Assembly (NCBI RefSeq): GCF_002300555.2 | Contig: NZ_NTHN02000008.1 | Coordinates: forward strand, 1-64,000 | From: Alloyangia mangrovi | GTDB lineage: Bacteria > Pseudomonadota > Alphaproteobacteria > Rhodobacterales > Rhodobacteraceae | DNA length: 64,000 nucleotides | Direction of reading: 5' to 3' | Shown: positions 57,623 through 64,000 of the stretch, one piece after another | Layout: the number at the start of each line of letters is the position of its first letter | How positions within the stretch are numbered: the first letter of the stretch is position 1 | Notes under the pieces: generated by a model | What the model saw: only the letters and a program-made list of their open reading frames with translations | What the model was told of the DNA's origin: nothing | The model's database searches: none | Position numbers and translations under genes: made by a program

Positions 57623-58918
57623 ATGCTGAAGGACGAAGATCGGATCTTTACCAATCTCTACGGCATGCATGACCGCTCCCTCGCCGGGGCGAAGAAGCGT
57701 GGCCACTGGGACGGCACGGCCGGCATCATCGCCAAGGGCCGCGACTGGATCATCGACGAGATGAAGGCCTCGGGCCTGCGCGGCCGCGGCGGGGCTGGCT
57801 TCCCGACCGGCCTCAAGTGGTCCTTCATGCCGAAAGAGAGCGACGGTCGCCCGGCCTACCTGGTGATCAACGCCGACGAATCCGAGCCCGCGACCTGCAA
57901 GGACCGCGAGATCATGCGCCACGATCCGCACACGCTGATCGAGGGCGCGCTGATCGCCTCCTTCGCCATGGGCGCGCATGCCTCCTACATCTACATCCGC
58001 GGTGAATACATCCGCGAGCGCGAGGCGCTGCAGGCGGCGATCGACGAGTGCTACGACGCGGGCCTGCTCGGCAGGAACGCCGCCGGCTCGGGCTGGGATT
58101 TCGATCTCTACCTGCATCACGGCGCCGGCGCCTACATCTGCGGCGAGGAAACCGCGCTGCTCGAAAGCCTCGAGGGCAAGAAGGGCATGCCGCGGATGAA
58201 GCCGCCGTTCCCGGCGGGCTCGGGCCTCTACGGCTGCCCGACCACGGTGAACAACGTCGAATCCATCGCCGTCTGCCCGACCATCCTGCGCCGCGGCGCG
58301 ACCTGGTTCTCGTCCTTCGGGCGGCAGAACAACGCCGGCACCAAGCTCTTTGCCCTGACCGGCCACGTCAACACGCCCTGCGTTTTCGAAGAGCAGATGT
58401 CGCTGCCGGTGCGCGAGCTGATCGAGAAGCACGGTGGTGGCATCCGTGGCGGCTGGGACAATCTCAAGGCGATCATCCCTGGCGGCGCCTCCTGCCCGAT
58501 CCTGCCCAAGGACAAGCTCGAAGACGCCATCATGGACTTCGACTGGATGCGTCAGAACCAGTCGTCCTTCGGCACCGGCTGCATGATCGTCATGGACCAG
58601 AGCACCGACGTCATCAAAGCCGTCTGGCGCCTGTCGAAATTCTTCAAGCACGAGAGCTGCGGCCAGTGCACGCCGTGCCGCGAAGGCACCGGCTGGATGA
58701 TGCGGGTGATGGACCGCCTGGTGAGCGGCGATGCGGAGGTCGAGGAGATCGACATGCTGCTCAACGTCACCAAGCAGGTCGAGGGTCACACCATCTGCGC
58801 ACTCGGCGACGCGGCGGCCTGGCCGATCCAGGGCCTGATCCGTCACTTCCGTGAAGAGATCGAGGACCGCATCAAGGCCAAGCGCACCGGGCGCATGGGC
58901 GCCATGGCGGCCGAGTGA
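57623..58918 (+). CDS. nuoF: NADH-quinone oxidoreductase subunit F
   Basis: 431 residues. It binds NADH, FMN and cluster N3. Signs: [20 protein letters not shown] (nucleotide binding), [20 protein letters not shown] (FMN/NADH), and the cluster ligands [16 protein letters not shown] plus [16 protein letters not shown]. It is followed four bases later by a lipoprotein gene. Confidence 0.96.
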   Translation: MLKDEDRIFTNLYGMHDRSLAGAKKRGHWDGTAGIIAKGRDWIIDEMKASGLRGRGGAGFPTGLKWSFMPKESDGRPAYLVINADESEPATCKDREIMRHDPHTLIEGALIASFAMGAHASYIYIRGEYIREREALQAAIDECYDAGLLGRNAAGSGWDFDLYLHHGAGAYICGEETALLESLEGKKGMPRMKPPFPAGSGLYGCPTTVNNVESIAVCPTILRRGATWFSSFGRQNNAGTKLFALTGHVNTPCVFEEQMSLPVRELIEKHGGGIRGGWDNLKAIIPGGASCPILPKDKLEDAIMDFDWMRQNQSSFGTGCMIVMDQSTDVIKAVWRLSKFFKHESCGQCTPCREGTGWMMRVMDRLVSGDAEVEEIDMLLNVTKQVEGHTICALGDAAAWPIQGLIRHFREEIEDRIKAKRTGRMGAMAAE

Positions 58919-58922
58919 TCTG

Positions 58923-59363
58923 ATGCGGGTGACGATTGTACGCGGTGGGTTTTGTGTGATGGCGGCGCTTGTGGTCGCGGGCTGTGCGGCCACGCCTTCG
59001 GGCGGGCCCTCGTTGGGCCTCGGCGGCGGCTCCGTCGCCAACCGCTGGGAGCAGCGCGTGGTGACCATCTCGATGGCCGAGCGCATTGCCGACGCCTGCC
59101 ACGACGAGGGCATCTACCTTGCCCCGTCGCGCTGGGGCGGGGCGGCGCACCGCGCGACCGAGGAGTTGGCGGAACAGGGCGTCGACCGGGCCGACCTCGA
59201 GGCGGCCTTCCAGGCGCAGGATTTCGGTGCGCTGTCCGTCGAGATCGACGAGACGCTGGCCCGCAAGGGCGTCGAGCGCGGCCGGCCGCAGAGCCTGTGC
59301 CGCGTCGGCGCGCAAGAAATCGAGGCGGGGTCCGATCTGGGCCTGACGCTGAAGAGGGGATGA
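58923..59363 (+). CDS. DUF5333-like predicted lipoprotein A
   Basis: 146 residues. The signal ends in a lipobox (LVVAGCAAT). The mature part ends SLCRVGAQEIEAGSDLGLTL, which parallels the DUF5333 gene 500 bp downstream ([20 protein letters not shown]). The pair are paralogues. The function is unknown. Starts at ATG 58923, right after nuoF. Confidence 0.75.
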   Translation: MRVTIVRGGFCVMAALVVAGCAATPSGGPSLGLGGGSVANRWEQRVVTISMAERIADACHDEGIYLAPSRWGGAAHRATEELAEQGVDRADLEAAFQAQDFGALSVEIDETLARKGVERGRPQSLCRVGAQEIEAGSDLGLTLKRG

Positions 59364-59365
59364 CC

Positions 59366-59713
59366 ATGGGACGACACAGCGGATCGCTCATCCGGACCGG
59401 CAGTCTTTTGGCGATGGCCGTGCTGCTGGCCGCATGCGGCGCGAGCAAGGATGATCCCGAATTCGGCGGCCTGCAGTTCCGCGGCGGCGCTAAGCCGGTG
59501 GGCGACGATCGGGCGAACTTCGTCGTCACGATCAGCAATGCCGCCCGCGCGCCTTACGCGGCGGCCGATGCCGGGATCTACGAAGGTACGAAGTATTGCA
59601 TCCACTACCTCGGCACCTCGGACATCGCCTGGGCGGTGGCGCCCGAGGCCGTGCGCCGGCAGCCCATGCTCTCGGGCTCCGACCTCGTGCTGCGGGGGCG
59701 CTGCGTGGAATGA
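59366..59713 (+). CDS. Small predicted lipoprotein B
   Basis: 115 residues. A clear lipobox (AVLLAACGAS) follows a basic and hydrophobic leader, so the protein is probably attached to a membrane outside the cytoplasm. Two further Cys (TKYCIHYLG, VLRGRCVE) may form a disulfide. I do not recognise the family. ATG 59366 overlaps the end region of the previous gene by nothing but lies 2 bp after its stop, so translation is coupled. Confidence 0.7.
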   Translation: MGRHSGSLIRTGSLLAMAVLLAACGASKDDPEFGGLQFRGGAKPVGDDRANFVVTISNAARAPYAAADAGIYEGTKYCIHYLGTSDIAWAVAPEAVRRQPMLSGSDLVLRGRCVE

Positions 59714-59841
59714 GTGGGAGCACGCTCATATCGGCGGGTTTTCCCGGTGGTTATTGCATAGCTGCCGTGACCGCCCCCACATCCCTTGGCAAGGGAGTCC
59801 GCCTTTCGGCGGCCTCCGTGCTGCGCCAATGGAGAGGTGAT

Positions 59842-60255
59842 ATGAGCAAGCTCAGAACCGCCGTCCTCGCCGCCACGCTGGGAGCACTCGCGGTGCCTTC
59901 CGCCGCGCTGGCCAAGCCGCCGCTCGGCGAGGTCCGCGAGATTCACGACGGTCTGATGGCGGTCGGCATCGCCGACGAGATCCGCAATCGCTGTGACAAC
60001 ATCGGCGCCCGCATGCTGACGGCCATGGGCACCCTCAACACGCTGAAGAAGCGCGCCCGCGCGCTTGGCTACAGCAACGCGGAAATCGAGGATTACGTCA
60101 CCTCGAAGGCCGAGAAGAAGAAGATGCGTGCCGACGGCGAGGCCTATCTGGCCTCGCGCGGCGTCGCTGCGGACGACACCGCGGGACTCTGCCGCGTCGG
60201 CCGCGAGGAAATTGCAAGGGGCAGCGCCATTGGCGTGCTCCTGAGGGAGAAATGA
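59842..60255 (+). CDS. DUF5333 family exported protein
   Basis: 137 residues, with a signal peptide ([17 protein letters not shown]) and no lipobox. The core [20 protein letters not shown] and the end [20 protein letters not shown] match DUF5333 and the lipoprotein at 58923. The family is limited to relatives of this bacterium, as far as I know, and has no known function. ATG 59842 follows GGAGAGGTGAT. Confidence 0.8.
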   Translation: MSKLRTAVLAATLGALAVPSAALAKPPLGEVREIHDGLMAVGIADEIRNRCDNIGARMLTAMGTLNTLKKRARALGYSNAEIEDYVTSKAEKKKMRADGEAYLASRGVAADDTAGLCRVGREEIARGSAIGVLLREK

Positions 60256-60340
60256 TGCGACACGCGACGTGCATATCCCCCAGCGCCCTGCCGCAGGCGG
60301 CGGGAGCGTCGCGTGTGTCACCAGTCATGGGAAGATGCCA

Positions 60341-62329
60341 ATGACCAACCTTCGTAAGATCATCATCGACGGCACCGAGCTCGAGGTGGACGGGTCGATG
60401 ACCCTGATCCAGGCCTGTGAGGAAGCCGGCATCGAGGTGCCGCGCTTCTGCTACCACGAGCGCCTGTCCATCGCCGGCAACTGCCGCATGTGCCTCGTCG
60501 AGGTGGTCGGCGGCCCGCCCAAACCCGCGGCCTCCTGTGCCATGCAGGTGCGCGACCTGCGGCCCGGGCCGGAAGGCCAGCCGCCGGTGGTCAAGACCAA
60601 CTCGCCGATGGTCAAGAAGGCCCGCGAGGGGGTGATGGAATTCCTGCTCATCAACCACCCGCTCGACTGCCCGATCTGCGATCAGGGCGGCGAATGCGAC
60701 CTGCAGGACCAGGCGATGGCCTATGGGGTCGATTTCTCGCGGTTCCGCGAGCCGAAGCGCGCCACCGAGGATCTCGACCTTGGCCCGCTGGTCGAAACCC
60801 ACATGACCCGCTGCATCTCCTGCACCCGCTGCGTGCGCTTCACCACCGAGGTGGCGGGCATCACCCAGATGGGCCAGACCGGCCGCGGCGAGGATGCCGA
60901 GATCACCTCGTACCTCAACCAGACGCTGGACTCGAACCTGCAGGGCAATATCATCGACCTCTGCCCGGTCGGCGCGCTGGTGTCGAAACCCTATGCCTTC
61001 ACCGCCCGCCCGTGGGAGCTGACCAAGACCGAATCCATCGACGTGATGGATGCGCTCGGCTCGAACATCCGCGTGGATACCAAGGGCCGCGAAGTCATGC
61101 GCTTCCTGCCGCGGAACCATGACGGCGTGAACGAGGAATGGCTGTCGGACAAGAGCCGGTTCGTCTGGGACGGTCTGCGCCGCCAGCGTCTCGACCGGCC
61201 CTACATCCGCAAGGACGGCAAGCTGAAGCCCGCCACCTGGCCCGAGGCGCTCGCCGCCGCGGCCTCGGCGCTGAAAGGCGCAAAGAAGGTGGCTGGCCTC
61301 GTCGGCGATCTCGCCCCGGTCGAGGCAGCCTTCTCGCTCAAGCAATTGGTCGAAGGACTCGGCGGGTCGGTCGAATGCCGCACCGACGGCGCGCGCCTGC
61401 CGGTCGGGAACCGCTCGGGCTACGTGGGCAACGTGGCGATCGAAGACATCGACACCGCCAAGGAGATCGTGCTCATCGGGACCAATCCGCGCGACGAGGC
61501 GCCGGTGCTGAACGCGCGTATCCGCAAGGCCTGGATCGCCGGCGCCGAGGTCAAGCTGATCGGCGAGGCTGCCGACCTGACATATGACGTGACGCACCTC
61601 GGCGCTGATCGCGCGGCGCTCACCGATGCGAAGATCGGCGAGGACGCCATCGTGATCGTGGGGCAGGGCGCTCTGCGCGAGGCCGACGGCCTGGCCGTTC
61701 TGGCCGCGGCGCAGGCGCTTTCGGGCAAGGTCCTGGTGCTGCACACCGCCGCGTCGCGCGTCGGCGCGCTCGACGTGGGTGCGGTGACCGAGGGCGGTCT
61801 GGAAGCGGCCACCAAGGACGCGGACGTGATCTTCAACCTTGGCGCCGACGAGATCGAGATCGAGGCCGGTGCCTTCGTGATCTACCAGGGCTCGCACGGC
61901 GATCGGGGCGCGCATCGCGCCGACGTGGTCCTGCCGGGCGCTGCCTACACCGAGGAAAACGGCCTCTTCGTCAACACCGAGGGACGGCCGCAGCTCGCCT
62001 TCCGTGCCGGTTTCGCGCCGGGCGAGGCGAAGGAGAACTGGGCGATCCTGCGGGCGCTTTCGGCCGAGGTCGGCAAGACCTTGCCGTGGGACAGCCTTGC
62101 GCAGCTCCGCCAGGCGCTGGTCGCCGCGGTGCCGCACCTCGCGCAGATCGACATGGTGCCGGAGAACGAGTGGGTGGCGCTGGAGACCGACAAGCTGGGC
62201 GATGCGTCGTTCCGCAACGCGGTCAAGGACTTCTGGCTGACCAACCCGATCGCCCGCGCCTCGGTGCTGATGGCCGAGCTTTCGGCAAACGCGAAGGCGC
62301 GCCGCGAAGCGCCCATGGCCGCCGAGTGA
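60341..62329 (+). CDS. nuoG: NADH-quinone oxidoreductase subunit G
   Basis: 662 residues. It carries several Fe-S clusters in an N-terminal ferredoxin-like part ([60 protein letters not shown]) and a molybdopterin-oxidoreductase-like C-terminal part ([20 protein letters not shown]). ATG 60341 (MTNLRKIII) is behind GGGAAGATG; ATG 60335 is an alternative. Confidence 0.95.
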   Translation: MTNLRKIIIDGTELEVDGSMTLIQACEEAGIEVPRFCYHERLSIAGNCRMCLVEVVGGPPKPAASCAMQVRDLRPGPEGQPPVVKTNSPMVKKAREGVMEFLLINHPLDCPICDQGGECDLQDQAMAYGVDFSRFREPKRATEDLDLGPLVETHMTRCISCTRCVRFTTEVAGITQMGQTGRGEDAEITSYLNQTLDSNLQGNIIDLCPVGALVSKPYAFTARPWELTKTESIDVMDALGSNIRVDTKGREVMRFLPRNHDGVNEEWLSDKSRFVWDGLRRQRLDRPYIRKDGKLKPATWPEALAAAASALKGAKKVAGLVGDLAPVEAAFSLKQLVEGLGGSVECRTDGARLPVGNRSGYVGNVAIEDIDTAKEIVLIGTNPRDEAPVLNARIRKAWIAGAEVKLIGEAADLTYDVTHLGADRAALTDAKIGEDAIVIVGQGALREADGLAVLAAAQALSGKVLVLHTAASRVGALDVGAVTEGGLEAATKDADVIFNLGADEIEIEAGAFVIYQGSHGDRGAHRADVVLPGAAYTEENGLFVNTEGRPQLAFRAGFAPGEAKENWAILRALSAEVGKTLPWDSLAQLRQALVAAVPHLAQIDMVPENEWVALETDKLGDASFRNAVKDFWLTNPIARASVLMAELSANAKARREAPMAAE

Positions 62330-62332
62330 TCC

Positions 62333-62725
62333 ATGCGCGCGCGGATATCCCTTTCCATGGCGGCACTGGCCGCGCTCTGTGCCTGCGAACAACACTCGCA
62401 GGAGCGGGCGCCGTTCGTGCCGACCTACGAGGGGATCGAAACGCGCCTGCTGGACGGCGATCTGGTGAATTTCCTCGTGGCCATGCGCGGTGCGCGTGGC
62501 TCGGAGGACGTAGAGAGCTACGCAGATTGCGCCGCGGCGCAATATGCGCTGATCCGGGGCTACGGATTTGCGCGACATCTGCGGACGAATGTATCGGAAG
62601 AGGGTGGCCTCTGGCGCGGAGATGCTGTTTACACCATCTCGGCGGCGCTGCCCCGCGGGCTCAAGACGATCGACGCGGAAGTCGTCGCGTCAGCCTGCGC
62701 CGAGAACGGAATACCGATGGTGTGA
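62333..62725 (+). CDS. Small predicted lipoprotein C
   Basis: 130 residues. The leader with a Cys ([16 protein letters not shown]) looks like a lipobox, although Ala-Leu-Cys-Ala-Cys leaves two choices. Two later Cys ([23 protein letters not shown]) are in the mature part. No family recognised. It starts 3 bp after nuoG and ends 10 bp before nuoH, so it belongs to the operon. Confidence 0.65.
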   Translation: MRARISLSMAALAALCACEQHSQERAPFVPTYEGIETRLLDGDLVNFLVAMRGARGSEDVESYADCAAAQYALIRGYGFARHLRTNVSEEGGLWRGDAVYTISAALPRGLKTIDAEVVASACAENGIPMV

Positions 62726-62735
62726 GGGACACTTG

Positions 62736-63774
62736 ATGGCAGACTTCTTCGCAACCCCCTTCGGCATCTTCATCCTTGTGCTCGCGCAAACCCTTGCGGT
62801 CGTGGCCTTCGTGATGATCTCGCTGTTGTTCCTGGTCTATGGCGACCGCAAGATCTGGGCCGCCGTCCAGATGCGGCGCGGCCCCAACGTCGTGGGGGTG
62901 TTCGGCATTCTCCAGTCGGTGGCGGACGCTCTGAAATACATCCTCAAGGAAGTGGTGATCCCGGCGGGCTCTGACAAGAGCGTCTTCCTCATGGCGCCGC
63001 TGATTTCCTTCGTCTGCGCGATGATCGCCTGGGCGGCGATCCCGTTCAACGATGGCTGGGTGCTGGCGGATATCAACGTGGCGATCCTCTACGTGATGGC
63101 GATCAGCTCGCTCGAGGTCTACGGCGTGATCATGGGGGGGCTGGGCGTCGAACTCGAAGTACCCGTTCCTGGGCTCGCTCCGTTCGGCCGCGCAGATGAT
63201 CTCCTACGAGGTGTCGATCGGCCTGATCATCATCGGCGTCATCATCTCCACCGGCTCGATGAACTTCGGCGACATCGTGCGCGCCCAGGACGGCAGCTTC
63301 GGCCTGTTCAACTGGTACTGGCTGCCGCACTTCCCGATGGTCTTCCTGTTCTTCATCTCGGCGCTGGCCGAGACCAACCGCCCGCCTTTCGACCTTCCGG
63401 AAGCGGAATCCGAACTGGTGGCCGGCTACCAGGTGGAATATTCCTCGACGCCCTTCCTGCTGTTCATGGCAGGTGAATACATCGCGATCTTCCTGATGTG
63501 CGCGCTGACCTCGCTGCTGTTCTTCGGCGGCTGGCTGTCGCCGATCCCCGGCCTGCCCGACGGCGTGCTGTGGTTGGTCGCGAAGATGGCGTTCTTCTTC
63601 TTCATCTTCGCGATGGTGAAGGCGATCACCCCGCGCTACCGCTACGACCAGCTGATGCGCCTTGGCTGGAAGGTCTTCCTTCCGTTCAGCCTGTTCTGGG
63701 TGGTTTTCGTGTCCTTCGCGGCGAAATTCGGATGGTTCTGGGGCGTATTCGCCCGCTGGACCACGGGAGGTTAA
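62736..63774 (+). pseudogene. nuoH: NADH-quinone oxidoreductase subunit H, frameshifted by poly-G
   Basis: With one G removed from the G7 run at 63134-63140 it reads as a complete 345-residue Nuo[41 protein letters not shown], then at the repair site [40 protein letters not shown] and [19 protein letters not shown]. It forms the eight-helix foot that makes the quinone chamber. A broken nuoH amid an otherwise intact operon is implausible, so the extra G is probably a sequence error. Start ATG 62736. Confidence 0.9.
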
Positions 63775-63780
63775 GCAACC

Positions 63781-64000
63781 ATGGCATCGATCGATTACGG
63801 CCGGGCAGCCAAGTATTTCCTGCTGGCGGACTTCATCAAGGGGTTCCAGCTGGGCCTGAAGTACTTCTTCGCGCCCAAGTCCACGCTGAACTACCCGCAC
63901 GAGAAGGGCCCGCTGTCGCCGCGCTTCCGCGGCGAGCACGCGCTGCGCCGCTACCCGAACGGGGAAGAGCGCTGCATCGCCTGCAAGCTCTGCGAGGCGA
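63781..64000 (+). CDS. nuoI: NADH-quinone oxidoreductase subunit I, 5' part
   Basis: 73 codons before the window ends. [40 protein letters not shown] and CIACKLCEA match the start and the first [4Fe-4S] ligand set of NuoI. ATG 63781, six bases after the nuoH stop. Confidence 0.92.
   Translation, partial: MASIDYGRAAKYFLLADFIKGFQLGLKYFFAPKSTLNYPHEKGPLSPRFRGEHALRRYPNGEERCIACKLCEA

Overview
The window reads as chromosomal, high-GC DNA from an alphaproteobacterium of the Rhodobacteraceae (Roseobacter-type). The reasons are the NADH dehydrogenase operon interrupted by small DUF5333/DUF5337-type genes, a NuoE with a long C-terminal tail, an IscR with a single cysteine heading a large suf operon, a DUF2849 - sulfite reductase - cysH - DUF934 - fpr assimilatory sulfur operon, and an AUA-initiated infC. 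This assignment rests on protein recognition and gene order; no database search was run.

Layout. 1-7,700: the 3' end of an AsmA/YhdP-like gene, queA, two convergent Tad-type pseudopilin genes, an MFS transporter, a DUF924 gene and lpdA with a clear promoter. 7,697-10,718: a 2,986-bp insertion element with 26-bp terminal inverted repeats and a 7-bp target duplication. It sits exactly in the loop of what was the lpdA terminator and carries one long, broken transposase gene. 10,898-12,477: an HD-domain protein with a small partner, and an alpha/beta hydrolase. 12,536-21,341: the iron-sulfur assembly operon iscR - cysteine desulfurase - sufB - (small membrane protein, YbjQ, methyltransferase-like) - sufC - sufD - (two Yip1-like) - sufS, preceded by an Irr-type palindrome. 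21,506-24,686: glmS and glmU (UDP-GlcNAc synthesis). 24,808-28,814: gph, a DegT-type aminotransferase, and an XdhC / molybdopterin-binding pair. 28,979-31,156: infC, an alanine-rich coiled protein and a membrane protein.

31,246-35,370: an assimilatory sulfur operon on the minus strand, divergent from an Lrp/AsnC regulator. 35,522-42,599: SelW-like, OsmC-like, DEAD-box helicase, MoxR ATPase, dksA, an FAD monooxygenase, CreA and a PNPOx-fold protein. 42,759-51,917: a leucine/isovalerate degradation (liu) cluster: isovaleryl-CoA dehydrogenase, acyl-CoA synthetase, methylcrotonyl-CoA carboxylase beta and alpha, a GST, HMG-CoA lyase and methylglutaconyl-CoA hydratase, with a palindromic operator before the first gene. 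52,286-64,000: nuoA-B-C-D-E-F-G-H-I (nuoI cut by the window end), interleaved with seven small accessory genes, several of them predicted lipoproteins.

Three otherwise intact genes (DEAD-box helicase, methylglutaconyl-CoA hydratase, nuoH) are frameshifted by one extra G in a run of 7-8 G. This is most simply a homopolymer indel artefact of the sequence, although length variation in the tracts cannot be excluded. The element's transposase shows the same type of +1 change in an A7 run plus an in-frame amber codon. A family of GC-rich intergenic repeats recurs at five main sites between operons, with a shorter variant at two.
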